Below are positions 16,414 through 24,688 of a DNA stretch of 64,000 bases, piece after piece. The position numbers and the translations under genes are program-made. Each line of letters begins with the position of its first letter. Position 1 is the first letter of the stretch. Origin of the DNA: Azonexus fungiphilus (GTDB lineage Bacteria; Pseudomonadota; Gammaproteobacteria; Burkholderiales; Rhodocyclaceae); assembly GCF_003634965.1 (NCBI RefSeq), contig NZ_RBXP01000001.1, positions 124,001-188,000 of the forward strand, given 5' to 3'. The notes under the pieces are model-generated. The model made no database searches, had not been told where the DNA came from, and was given only the letters and a program-made list of their open reading frames with translations.

Positions 16414-17439
16414 TTAGTCCAGCCTTACCCCTTGCTTGGTCGCACGATCAAACGAAAACACATGTTCTCGCGGATTTTCTTCGCAGCGTCCGACGATCCG
16501 CTTGGGATGGGTTGGCTCTCCCCGCTCCAGTTTGACCATCCATCCACAGATTGGGCATGTAGCAGAATATCGGCTGACATGAATCGTGCTCGCCGTATCG
16601 GGGTCTCTGGCTCGGTTGATTTCGATGGTCGCCCCGAACTCCTTCCAGGCCAGTGCCCAATCGGGTGCAATCACGATTCGATCCTCGAATAGCTGAAAAA
16701 TACCGATGAAGTGCCGATAGGCAATCCACGGGAAGCCAATACCGAGGGCGACTAGCAAAAGGTCTTGGCCGGTGACAGGCTGCGTCCGATACCAAAGCAC
16801 CAACCATATCAAGAACTCAAAGCAAACGGCGATTATCAGGAATAGGAGCTGCCAAGTGAGGTAGCCATACCGTTTCGATGGCGTCCATTTCAGACCTTTG
16901 GCAAACAGGAATTGGCCGAAGGTGGAAAGTTTCAGCGATAAGTCGCGCTTGTAATGAATGCCGTCCGCCTGTGCAGGGATCGCTGGCATGACTTCTGTCA
17001 TCGCACTACCTGAGGTCTCGGGCAGTGGCCGGGATGCCATTCGGTAATACGCCGGTTTCCCATTCTCTTTCTGGACGATGGGATAGGTATCCAGTCCTGC
17101 ATTCCGGCTCATTTCGATGAGGGCTGGCTCGATCTCCGGGAGGTAGCGGGTTTCGATTTCCTTCCAGATCGGGCTCAACCATTGCGATGGCTCCTGGTTC
17201 GGATTACCACCCAGATCGGTATAGATTGCCTTGGTGCTTACTCGGGATAGCTTGTTTTCCTGGGACGCAGAACGCAGAGCCTCCTGCGCCAGGTAGGCCA
17301 TGATTTTGCCTGCCCAAATCTGCCGTCTATCTTCCGGGATCGCTGCGATGAGGATTTCGGCGAGTTGCTTGATGTGATTGATGCTGCCTTCCTCAGAATT
17401 TTCCTCAAGCAATTGATCTATAAGCTTATTGCCCACCAT
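16414..17439 (-). CDS. Two-TM protein with cytoplasmic N-domain and CxxC element, unknown
   Basis: 341 aa on the opposite strand, convergent with res. The first about 190 residues are soluble and mostly helical. Two hydrophobic segments follow: YLTWQLLFLIIAVCFEFLIW near 196-215 and LLLVALGIGFPWIAY near 226-240. The C-terminal domain has CPICGWMV and a later single Cys near GRCEEN, suggesting a zinc site. No enzymatic motif is recognised. It may be a membrane-linked effector or sensor of the island, but that is inference only from location. Confidence 0.6.
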   Translation of the reverse strand: MVGNKLIDQLLEENSEEGSINHIKQLAEILIAAIPEDRRQIWAGKIMAYLAQEALRSASQENKLSRVSTKAIYTDLGGNPNQEPSQWLSPIWKEIETRYLPEIEPALIEMSRNAGLDTYPIVQKENGKPAYYRMASRPLPETSGSAMTEVMPAIPAQADGIHYKRDLSLKLSTFGQFLFAKGLKWTPSKRYGYLTWQLLFLIIAVCFEFLIWLVLWYRTQPVTGQDLLLVALGIGFPWIAYRHFIGIFQLFEDRIVIAPDWALAWKEFGATIEINRARDPDTASTIHVSRYSATCPICGWMVKLERGEPTHPKRIVGRCEENPREHVFSFDRATKQGVRLD

Positions 17440-17527
17440 AAAGCGACCCTCAACTTACCCTTTCTGACTGCAGAAATACGCTGCTCAAGCCTAGCTTGGC
17501 TCCTGTCACATCAGGAGGCTGAGCAGA

Positions 17528-18793
17528 ATGAGCAAAGAAAGCAACGGGAAGCATGGTATTCCATTTGGTTGGCATGTGCCGACTCAACGCATGGTTACAG
17601 CCCGCGAGGTTGCCAATGGACGTGGCTGCAACTGCGTTTGCATTGCCTGTGGAGCACGGCTTCAAGCGCGACAGGGGGAAATCCGCATTTGGCATTTTGC
17701 TCACGATAGCGAAACACAGTGCCAGGTTGCTGCTGAGGCGGCGATTCATCACATGGCAAAGCAATTGATCGCTGAGCGAGGCGCAATTTATCTACCCCAC
17801 AGGGAGAGATCGAAGGAAATCCACGGGAAGCGAAGAGTTTGGTCCGAGACTATTTGCACCGATGTACAGCAGCCGGGTTTGCACCGCCTGGACGGCTGCC
17901 AAGTTGAGAAAACAATCGCCATTCCAGCAGCGCCAGGAGCGACGCTTCGCCCAGACCTGCTTGCAATACTGAACGGCTTACCCCTTGCAATAGAAATCCT
18001 CAACACCCATGCCGTGGAACCTGAAAAAGCCACCTGGTTAGAAGAGCATGGATATTCAGTGCTCGAAATCGACGTGCACGACATCGGTTTGCTGCCCCCG
18101 GATCAAATGCTGAATGCCCTTGAAGTTCGCTTGTTCGAGACTGCGGACTATTCCTCCTGGCTTTGTCACGCGGCAGATCAGGAAGCAATTCAGACCTTGC
18201 AGGACATTGAGGCTGAAGTCCGTGCCAAAAGACAGGCAGAGGAAACGATCCTGCTGGCTCAACTTGAAGCAGCAGAAGCAGCCCAAAAGCGCAGGGAGGA
18301 GTTCCTTCGTCAAGTACGCGACATTGATGCCCTGAAGATTCGTGTTGGTGGCTGTACGGTTCGGATCGGCAGGAACTTCGAGCGAGTTTCGCTGAAAGTG
18401 TATGGATACGCATCGGATGAGGTTTTTGAAGCAACGAAATCACTGGCCCGCGAGCATGGGGGCCGATTCAACCCGAAAGCCAGATGCTGGGAATTTTTCC
18501 GAGACGCAGAAACAGAAAGCTTCTTCGATCAGCTATGTGAGAAGGCACAACAACGCCTGGTTGGTTCCTTCTGGGTCTCTGAGCCGCCCAAGCAGCAAGC
18601 AGTAGCCAAGGAAACGATCACTCCCCTGGCTGAACGTCCGTTACCAGTTTTTTTTGATGATCCCGCACTGCAAGAAGCATTCGATGAGCGGGCGGCAATT
18701 CTGGAGTTCGATGCTGGCTACGAGCGGCAGCTTGCCGAGCAAATAGCTTTCACTGAGGTCAAAGCTTCTACTACCGCCATGAACCGACCATGA
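17528..18793 (+). CDS. CoiA-like competence/nuclease family protein
   Basis: 421 aa. An N-terminal zinc-finger-like CVCIACGARLQARQG and IWHFAHDSETQC stretch near residues 36-64 is typical of CoiA-family proteins, followed by a PD-(D/E)XK-like core LRPDLLAILNGLPLAIEILN near 140-159. A coiled-coil segment rich in Ala/Glu/Arg lies near 235-265, and the C-terminal third is a separate domain of unknown role (near 280-340 CTVRIGRNFERVSLKVYGY). CoiA in streptococci takes part in processing transforming DNA; family members in Gram-negatives are found in mobile and defence islands. A restriction-type nuclease role is inferred. It is 22 bases ahead of the IHF-like gene. Confidence 0.75.
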   Translation: MSKESNGKHGIPFGWHVPTQRMVTAREVANGRGCNCVCIACGARLQARQGEIRIWHFAHDSETQCQVAAEAAIHHMAKQLIAERGAIYLPHRERSKEIHGKRRVWSETICTDVQQPGLHRLDGCQVEKTIAIPAAPGATLRPDLLAILNGLPLAIEILNTHAVEPEKATWLEEHGYSVLEIDVHDIGLLPPDQMLNALEVRLFETADYSSWLCHAADQEAIQTLQDIEAEVRAKRQAEETILLAQLEAAEAAQKRREEFLRQVRDIDALKIRVGGCTVRIGRNFERVSLKVYGYASDEVFEATKSLAREHGGRFNPKARCWEFFRDAETESFFDQLCEKAQQRLVGSFWVSEPPKQQAVAKETITPLAERPLPVFFDDPALQEAFDERAAILEFDAGYERQLAEQIAFTEVKASTTAMNRP

Positions 18794-18815
18794 AGGGCTA
18801 AAGTAAAATTCGCGG

Positions 18816-19127
18816 ATGACCCGATCCGAATTGACTGCCGCACTGGCCCAGCGTTTCCCTCAACTTGTGCAGAAAGATGCCGAAATGGCCGTCGCAGAGA
18901 TCCTGGGAGCGATTGCGGCGGCGTTATCAGCAGGAAATCGGGTTGAAATTCGCGGCTTTGGCTCTTTCTCCCTCAACTACCGGCCTCCGCGTACCGGCAG
19001 AAATCCGAAGACAGGTGAAAAAGTGGCTGTCCCTGGCAAATACGTGCCCTACTTCAAGGCTGGCAAGGAATTGCGTGAAGTGGTGATTGCAGCGTCGTCA
19101 GACAGGACTGGCAAAGTGATTAAGTGA
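18816..19127 (+). CDS. IHF-beta-like DNA-bending protein, accessory copy
   Basis: 103 aa. The sequence follows IhfB closely: [14 protein letters not shown] start, [20 protein letters not shown] near residues 43-62 and [19 protein letters not shown] thereafter, including the Pro-containing DNA-intercalating arm. Chromosomal ihfB in proteobacteria normally follows rpsA; here it follows a CoiA-like gene, so it is probably a paralogue carried by the island. It may help recombination or regulation of the element. A C-terminal tail of about 15 residues exceeds usual IhfB length. Confidence 0.85.
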   Translation: MTRSELTAALAQRFPQLVQKDAEMAVAEILGAIAAALSAGNRVEIRGFGSFSLNYRPPRTGRNPKTGEKVAVPGKYVPYFKAGKELREVVIAASSDRTGKVIK

Positions 19128-19150
19128 TCCAGTTGATCGGCCAGAACGAG

Positions 19151-19702
19151 TTATTTATTTGTAACTACTAATTCAAGTTTGGCCTGCTTAGCACTTTCCG
19201 GTAGTTCAAGGTCCTGAACTCTCTTGGCATCCATCCCAACGCGAAGAGCATTATTGCGGACACCTTCATCTCCCGAAATTACCAAGGTCGCACCGTTCGC
19301 TTTCCCAATAGCGACAATCTGCCGGTCGATTTTTACCTTCTGCCAAGGGGAGATACTGCCGTCTTTTTTGTCCCCTCCGCCAAGTGCTGCACGATCAAGT
19401 AAGGCACATTCAAAAGCAGATGCTCTATCAAACGGAGCAACATACACAAATGTTTTGCGCTCTAAACGATTAAAGCTCTCTACACCAGCCATATCCGCAC
19501 CTACGAGATATTCAGCAGCGGCAGGCATCGGAATTATGATTCGCGATTTGGATTTCTCCGCCAATGAGAATAGGTGCTCAATACGGCTCCTGTCATCATC
19601 TGATGTGCTCGGGTGCACATAGGCAACTAAAAAGTTGGCATCAATTAGAAAACACTTATGAATCCCTTTTGCGCTCACTGTAGGCCCCGTAATTCCGTCC
19701 AC
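19151..19702 (-). CDS. PIN-domain protein, candidate RNase
   Basis: 183 aa. FLIDANFLVAYVH near residues 18-30 gives the first PIN aspartate, with a conserved Glu in AAAEYLVG near 62, and DRQIVAIGKANGATLVISGD near 126-145 supplying the C-terminal acidic residues. PIN domains are metal-dependent RNases, frequent in VapC-type toxins. It is longer than typical VapC (about 130 aa). Its start lies inside the end of the upstream gene (28-base overlap), so the two form one operon. Confidence 0.65.
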   Translation of the reverse strand: MDGITGPTVSAKGIHKCFLIDANFLVAYVHPSTSDDDRSRIEHLFSLAEKSKSRIIIPMPAAAEYLVGADMAGVESFNRLERKTFVYVAPFDRASAFECALLDRAALGGGDKKDGSISPWQKVKIDRQIVAIGKANGATLVISGDEGVRNNALRVGMDAKRVQDLELPESAKQAKLELVVTNK

Positions 19703-20418
19703 TCCGTTTGAGGGTCTGCAAACTCCAGCCAGCCATTGTCTGGTACTTCAGCGATATACCGAAAAACCTCAGAAGGCACCATGTCGTCTAGGTCTTCAAA
19801 ACTGGTAACGATGCATTTGCCGGATTCTGGAATCCAACCAGAGTCAGTTCGTACCCACTGCCCGTGAAGGTTCAATCGAACCGAGCCTTGCCGGAAACGA
19901 AGTACCAACTCTCTCGCCAACGCCTCATCTCGAATTACTAGGCGCATATCCCGATCAAAGTAATCGCGAAGATGAAGATGCATGGTGTCATCAGCACCAA
20001 CGAGACCTGTAACGATCCCATCTATGGAGCCGTGTTGAAAAACCCTCGATACCTGCTCACTGTCCGCAGGGTTCCCCTTGAACAGGTAAATAACCTTTGA
20101 CGACGAATCAAGCAACTCGGCTTCAGGTATCCCATCTTCACCCAACAGATTTTGAATTCCTTGAAGGACTTTCGCGGCACGGCTTTTGGGGTCGCTTTTA
20201 GCTTGAACAATTCGTGCGAAGGTATTGTTGGTTCGGTTTTCAGGGATGGCTGCTCGAATCCCAACACTGGCGTTCTTAATGCCCTTAAAAACGGGCATAT
20301 TGTCTTGTCCAAGAAGTTCGGCAAATTGACGAATATATTCACCCAACCGATCCATAGGGAAGCGGTGGGGGTTTCGCTGCGGAATACGCAGCATGTATGT
20401 CCAATTTACACGTGGCAT
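19675..20418 (-). CDS. Unknown protein paired with the PIN gene
   Basis: 247 aa, ATG at 20418. It contains charged helical segments and a C-terminal part rich in aromatic and acidic residues (DSGWIPESGKCIVTSFEDLD, then VFRYIAEVPDNGWLEF). No domain is recognised. It overlaps the PIN gene by 28 bases, so it may be an antitoxin or a sensor that controls the PIN protein, though at 247 aa it is larger than usual antitoxins. Confidence 0.55.
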   Translation of the reverse strand: MPRVNWTYMLRIPQRNPHRFPMDRLGEYIRQFAELLGQDNMPVFKGIKNASVGIRAAIPENRTNNTFARIVQAKSDPKSRAAKVLQGIQNLLGEDGIPEAELLDSSSKVIYLFKGNPADSEQVSRVFQHGSIDGIVTGLVGADDTMHLHLRDYFDRDMRLVIRDEALARELVLRFRQGSVRLNLHGQWVRTDSGWIPESGKCIVTSFEDLDDMVPSEVFRYIAEVPDNGWLEFADPQTEWTELRGLQ

Positions 20419-20777
20419 ATTTTCATCATACCTGATCGAAATTTGCTGTCACCCCCTGAAGCCCGCAAGTCGACGGCGATGGCTCTAGCCTAGGCACCTT
20501 GAGGTCAGCGGCAGTAAGGCTGGAAAGCCCTTGCAGATGAAAATGGAACGGCTATCGCCGAGCTACACCACAGCACTGGAAAGTGCTGCCGGCGGTGAGT
20601 GCGAGGTAGAGCTGAGGGACGGCAATCGGCCACTGAGGTCATGCAAGCCCGCTGCCGGACTGACCGCAACATATCGAAAAGCGGTCGCAGGACTAGGGGA
20701 ACTGTTCAATTCCAAAGCGCGAGCGTCGGCCAACTGTGATTGATAGGGTAGACTGCTCAACTCTAGGGGGAATCAGC
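20419..20777. other. Intergenic stretch before the TIR gene
   Basis: Between the divergent starts at 20418 (minus) and 20778 (plus). It must hold promoters for both. A 70-codon open frame at 20531-20743 has no ribosome site and no recognisable similarity, so I do not call it. No hairpin or repeat stands out. Confidence 0.4.
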
Positions 20778-21518
20778 ATGACCAAGCCATACCACGTATT
20801 CATTTCCTATGCGACGGAGGATGAGGCATATGCCAATGAGCTGGCCGGTACGCTCCAGTGGCTAGGCTTGTCGGTTTGGTTCGCGCCCATTGCGTTAGAG
20901 ATTGGTGGCAAGTTGCTGGATTCAATCAACGCAGGCCTGATGGCCTCGCAATACGGCCTGTTGCTCCTCTCCCCAGCGTACGTATCCAAGAAGTGGACAA
21001 GCTACGAGTTGGATGTGTTGCACCGTCAGCACATTGAGGAGGATAAGAAGCTACTGCCTATCTGGCATGGCGTAGACAAGGCGCAACTGGACAGCTGGAA
21101 CCCTGGTCTGTCAGGGATCGTTGCGTTGCGGAGCACAGAAGGCCCGAGCACCATCGCCAAGAAGGTTGCCAACGTGGTCTATCAAGGGTGCCCCATCGTG
21201 GGCGTTGATCCGTCCTATGAAAATCCACAATGGCGATTTCTTCAGGGGCGTGGAGAGCTTTACTTGAACAACCGCGATGGCGGTGCGTTCAATATCTTCC
21301 ATGCCGCCACATTTCCTGACAGTGCCTACCCGATCCACGTCCATGAACGTCCACACAGCCGCCGAGATATTGTGCTGGCGGTCGCTAAAGCCTTGTACTA
21401 CCGCAGCTACGATGAGTTGAGCCTAATGGATGGCGACCGCGAACGCATGAAGGCCATCTGCAAGCAGCACGGCTTTGACCTCGACGCACCAGGATTTGAC
21501 CCAGCGATCTACGGTTAG
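20778..21518 (+). CDS. TIR-domain protein, probable defence effector
   Basis: 246 aa from ATG 20778 (preceded by AGGGGGA); the frame upstream to 20736 is rejected. Residues 3-130 are a TIR domain: YHVFISYATEDEAYANELAG, then LSVWFAPIALEIGGKLLDS (BB-loop area) and YVSKKWTSYELDVLHRQ, where the Glu after W-T-S-Y is the likely NADase catalytic residue. The remaining about 110 aa form a separate domain with HVHERPHSRRD, not recognised. Bacterial TIR effectors hydrolyse NAD+ or make signal nucleotides on infection. No obvious dedicated sensor gene (SIR2, Argonaute, CD-NTase) adjoins it, so it may act alone. Confidence 0.85.
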   Translation: MTKPYHVFISYATEDEAYANELAGTLQWLGLSVWFAPIALEIGGKLLDSINAGLMASQYGLLLLSPAYVSKKWTSYELDVLHRQHIEEDKKLLPIWHGVDKAQLDSWNPGLSGIVALRSTEGPSTIAKKVANVVYQGCPIVGVDPSYENPQWRFLQGRGELYLNNRDGGAFNIFHAATFPDSAYPIHVHERPHSRRDIVLAVAKALYYRSYDELSLMDGDRERMKAICKQHGFDLDAPGFDPAIYG

Positions 21519-21656
21519 CTTCTGAAAGGAAGATGCCTGCTCTCGAAATCCTCAAGCGTCTGCTCCTGGCCTAATGGCGGTCAGTCGGGAGTAGTGCCAA
21601 GTCGACCGCTTGTTGCAGTTGTTGCATGAATTGCAGCCATTGAGTGCAACAAAGAA

Positions 21657-21688
21657 AAAGCCGCCGTTAAGTGAATAACGGCGGCTTT
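21657..21688. terminator. Bidirectional terminator between convergent genes
   Basis: AAAGCCGCCGTTA (21657-21669) pairs perfectly with TAACGGCGGCTTT (21676-21688) around an AGTGAA loop. It lies between the ends of the convergent genes at 21518 and 21708, with A-rich and T-rich flanks suited to both directions. Confidence 0.8.
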
Positions 21689-21707
21689 GCATGGCAGTTA
21701 CTGGCCC

Positions 21708-22664
21708 TTAAATATTCTCTCCCATACGCTGTAGCATTGCGGTGGCAGTATGGCGGTTGAACGCCAGTGGCTTAAGCTTTTCTGGCAAGACTGGCTGACT
21801 AGTGAGTTTGAAGTTGTTCATCTGATGATTTCCGATCCTCAGTTCCCGCAACAATTGCTTACCCCAATATCCATACATATTCCTTCCTGGCAAATCCCAC
21901 ACGAGAGGGTTGTGCATGGTGCCCGTCTTCAGGTTCTGGTCGAACAACTCAATCTCAACCACAAGCGTAGTCCTGGCGTGTTCGAGAAGCTGATCGCTGA
22001 TTCGCTCCCGCTCAAAGACTTCGTTATCGTCGTCGCCAAAGTCAAACAAGCAAGGGTCATCCGGGACAAAGAATCGAACCCTCATCCCGCTGTAAAGACG
22101 GATCTCCCAAATCATGTCACGCAAACTTCCGGAGCAGGTAGGGGTGGAATAGCTCCGTCCGATGCCCTCCCCTGAGTGAACATTGCTGTCCAGATGATTT
22201 ACAAGAGTGAACATGGCGTCTCGGGCAGCGTCATGCGTATCAAAAGTAGCGTGAAGCACCTGTTTTACGTGATCCAGCTTAGCGTGATACGGGTTAAACA
22301 AGTGGATGAAAGGATCGTTTTCGTAGCTTTCATACCAAGCTTGGCGTAGGGCCTCGAACGCAACTCGCCGTGACGTGTCCATATCATTCCCAGTCAAGAT
22401 GGTGTGGCCAAACAAGTACTGCGACGGTGATAGGGATACCCGAAATCCCTTGAACTCCCACCCGTTGCTGTTTTTCGAGAAGCTAGGCCGAACCTTATAA
22501 ATGGCCTCCGTATCGGGTGAGCGGTAATCATCAGGGTCAAAGCCAAACGTCGGCCGCTCCTTTTCGTTGCCCTTTGTGGCGAGTACTCGCTGCAACTGGT
22601 ACTGGAATTCGTCGACAGTGAATTGTTCAATATTCGGGGAAAACGTAATGTTGATTTGCTTCAT
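21708..22664 (-). CDS. Unknown protein of the Rep/AlpA element
   Basis: 318 aa from ATG 22664 (MKQINITFSPNIEQFTVDEF), chosen because AAGGAT precedes it; the frame opens at 22715. The protein is soluble, rich in aromatic and charged residues, with an acidic patch DDPCLFDFGDDDNEVF near the middle and a C-terminal MYGYWGKQLLREL. No family is recognised. It lies 160 bases downstream of the Rep gene on the same strand and is likely part of the same element. Confidence 0.6.
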   Translation of the reverse strand: MKQINITFSPNIEQFTVDEFQYQLQRVLATKGNEKERPTFGFDPDDYRSPDTEAIYKVRPSFSKNSNGWEFKGFRVSLSPSQYLFGHTILTGNDMDTSRRVAFEALRQAWYESYENDPFIHLFNPYHAKLDHVKQVLHATFDTHDAARDAMFTLVNHLDSNVHSGEGIGRSYSTPTCSGSLRDMIWEIRLYSGMRVRFFVPDDPCLFDFGDDDNEVFERERISDQLLEHARTTLVVEIELFDQNLKTGTMHNPLVWDLPGRNMYGYWGKQLLRELRIGNHQMNNFKLTSQPVLPEKLKPLAFNRHTATAMLQRMGENI

Positions 22665-22823
22665 GAGTTTTATCCTTCGGAAGGCCAAGCCTGCTGTGCA
22701 GGGATGGCTTGGCATTGGTGTTCATTAATGGCTGTAGAAGTCGTTTGAGTCAGCCCATCAGATCGGAAATTTCGCTGGTTTCGTCTTCCGACTCCTTCCT
22801 GCGACTAGCCATTGAGCTTTTCG

Positions 22824-23993
22824 CTATGCCTGGTTTGCCACCTGGAGGTAAGCCGGTTCGTTCAACAGTTTGCAAGGGGCAAACAGGGGGTGGCTGGCAA
22901 GCCCGATAAGGAACTCCACCCAGTGTTTCTCCGGCTGCCACCAAGAACAGGGTGGGGCGACGAGGTGTCCTTTAAGGCAATCCTGCAAGGTCTTATCGCC
23001 AATCAGTTGAAGTACCGCAGTTGCTCCAACATAGGCAGTCAACGCTGTCGCAATCCTAAGAAAGTCATCCTGCTCAGCATCCTTGGGGAGTTCGGCAATG
23101 CTGAGCATCCGCAAGGGGTTCTCATAGGCGGGTAGCTCTGCCAGCGTTGTTACCTCTTCGCCAAGCTTGCGCCGCACCCTGGGCTTGGCCTGCACTTCGA
23201 CACGAGTAACGTCTTCGCTGCCGCTTACACCGATGACTTCAGATCGTTCGTCAGCCTTGTCGTAGACGGTGGCGTGTTTCTCGCTGGTGTTATGTCCGAC
23301 ATATTCGGTACCCTGCTGGTATAGGCGAGTCAGCCCTTTCTGAAAGAACTTCAAAAAGAACCCTGACTGGGTTGCCCTGCTGGGGACAGGAATGATGCTG
23401 GCGATGTTGATGCCGTGAACGTCTACGGCAGCATCGAACATGCTGGCCTTGGCCCGGCCCACAAACGAACACCACGGCTCACCCAGCAGGTAGGAGACCA
23501 AGCCTTGAATCAGTTGGCTCTGGCCCGAGTCAAGCTTGCTCGGATTCACGTGAAGGAGGAAATACCCGGCATTCCCAATGGGCTTGTATCGAATTTGCGC
23601 GATAGCCTTGTCGCCGTCGTAAATTACCCGGCCCTGTCTATACGGCATCATCTTCGGGGCATTCTTCAACTTCAGTGGGCCTGAGTATTTCATCAGGCGA
23701 CTCTCGAATTCGATTTGATCCGACTCGTCAATATGTGCCGTTAAATTCAAGCCATCACATACAACTGTGGTTAATACAGTATGTACTGCATTAGCAATCA
23801 GTGATGAATCATGGCTAATGCCAGTGTTGATATATTCGGTATTGCTTACATTGCTATGGCTAGAATTGGTTATATTGATTGAGTTGACTGGCTTATTAGT
23901 ACGACACGATTCGCTATCGCCACTACGCTGCTTGGCAGCCCTATTGCTGATGTCAATCTGCTGACCGTGTTTAATTGATTGCTTCATATTCAT
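22824..23993 (-). CDS. Phage/plasmid-type replication initiation protein (Rep_trans-like)
   Basis: 389 aa, ATG at 23993 preceded by AAGGAG. An Asn/Ser-rich low-complexity N-terminus (residues about 35-60) precedes a region with MFDAAVDVHGI (near residues 186-196), HATVYDKADER (near 239-249) and VTRVEVQAKPRVRR. The order acidic-x-HG, YDK and RVE is like replication initiation factors of small plasmids and filamentous phages. In those proteins a catalytic Tyr nicks the origin. No Zot or coat gene is visible nearby, so a satellite or cryptic element is more likely than a full filamentous prophage. Nine bases after the AlpA-like gene. Confidence 0.6.
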   Translation of the reverse strand: MNMKQSIKHGQQIDISNRAAKQRSGDSESCRTNKPVNSINITNSSHSNVSNTEYINTGISHDSSLIANAVHTVLTTVVCDGLNLTAHIDESDQIEFESRLMKYSGPLKLKNAPKMMPYRQGRVIYDGDKAIAQIRYKPIGNAGYFLLHVNPSKLDSGQSQLIQGLVSYLLGEPWCSFVGRAKASMFDAAVDVHGINIASIIPVPSRATQSGFFLKFFQKGLTRLYQQGTEYVGHNTSEKHATVYDKADERSEVIGVSGSEDVTRVEVQAKPRVRRKLGEEVTTLAELPAYENPLRMLSIAELPKDAEQDDFLRIATALTAYVGATAVLQLIGDKTLQDCLKGHLVAPPCSWWQPEKHWVEFLIGLASHPLFAPCKLLNEPAYLQVANQA

Positions 23994-24002
23994 GGCAGCT
24001 CC

Positions 24003-24290
24003 TTAAGCAGCCAAGCTGGCACGAAGTTCACCAACGTTCCAGGCGGTGACACGCGATCCGAACTTGCGCGGCACAGGCACTGCTCCCGTTTTCACGTTGC
24101 GCCAAACGGTTGCTGCTGAGCAGGCGTACAGCGCCATCACTACGGGGAGGCGAACGTGAGCCTCGTTAGGGAGGCGACTGAACTGTTCCAACAGTTGATG
24201 AACGATTGCCCGCCGTGCTTCCGCACGTTGACGAGCCACCAGCTTCTCTTCCTCGGCGAGGACTTTTTCCTTGTTGACCATCACGGCCAT
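24003..24290 (-). CDS. AlpA-like small HTH regulator
   Basis: 95 aa. The C-terminal half carries the AlpA/MerR-type wHTH pattern: VVMALYACSAATVWRNVKTG near residues 49-68, then VPVPRKFGSRVTAWNVGEL. The first half is a charged helix rich in Glu/Arg (possible coiled coil). AlpA-like proteins regulate prophage and satellite genes, often acting as excisionase activators. It is directly upstream of rep in one operon. Confidence 0.75.
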   Translation of the reverse strand: MAVMVNKEKVLAEEEKLVARQRAEARRAIVHQLLEQFSRLPNEAHVRLPVVMALYACSAATVWRNVKTGAVPVPRKFGSRVTAWNVGELRASLAA

Positions 24291-24688
24291 CTCCTAAAAG
24301 AAGTTAGCCAGCGACCAGCGTTGTGCCTGTCGATCTAGCTGCTGGTTGTTCACAGCTAGAAAAATCGACTAGATGGCCCTGACGGCCAGATGCATCCAGC
24401 CCCTCAAAAGAATGCATTCTTGGGCTAAACTTTTTCAAAATAGGGAGGAAATGGGAGGATGGTTGTGTAAGATTTCAGGAGGCGCGATGGACTTGTTTGA
24501 TCGCTACACGAATGCGCTGGAAAGGGTGATTCGTGTGGGGTCCCACGTGACTGCCGCTAAAGCAGCATGTGGGGGGCTACGAGAAGGCCCGCAGGTTTAG
24601 CAGTGACTCAAGGGACTGTTTCCTGCCTGAGTGACGTAGGGGGATACAGGGCGCTTACGACTATCAGGACGAAGGCAGGGTTGGTTCT
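24291..24688. other. Intergenic region with perfect palindrome, possible origin/operator
   Basis: Divergent control region between the AlpA/rep operon and the gene at 24689. It contains the perfect 14-bp palindrome AAGAATGCATTCTT (24408-24421), followed by an A/T-rich stretch with GGGAGGAA and AGGAGG boxes. It could contain the element's origin of replication or an operator for the AlpA-like protein. A small ORF at 24487 is listed separately. Confidence 0.45.
24487..24600 (+). CDS. Possible 37-aa small ORF with strong ribosome site
   Basis: ATG 24487 is preceded by AGGAGG at 24477-24482 with a 4-base spacer. The 37-aa product (MDLFDRYTNALERVIRVGSH...) is amphipathic at the start. There is no homology evidence; the ribosome site is the only reason to list it. 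Confidence 0.25.
   Translation: MDLFDRYTNALERVIRVGSHVTAAKAACGGLREGPQV

Noticed and set aside
20531..20743. Open frame of 70 codons before the TIR gene
   Set aside because: No ribosome site, no motif, and it overlaps the probable promoter region of the TIR gene.
22824..23993. Full filamentous prophage
   Set aside because: A Rep-like protein is present but no Zot, coat or assembly gene is found nearby.
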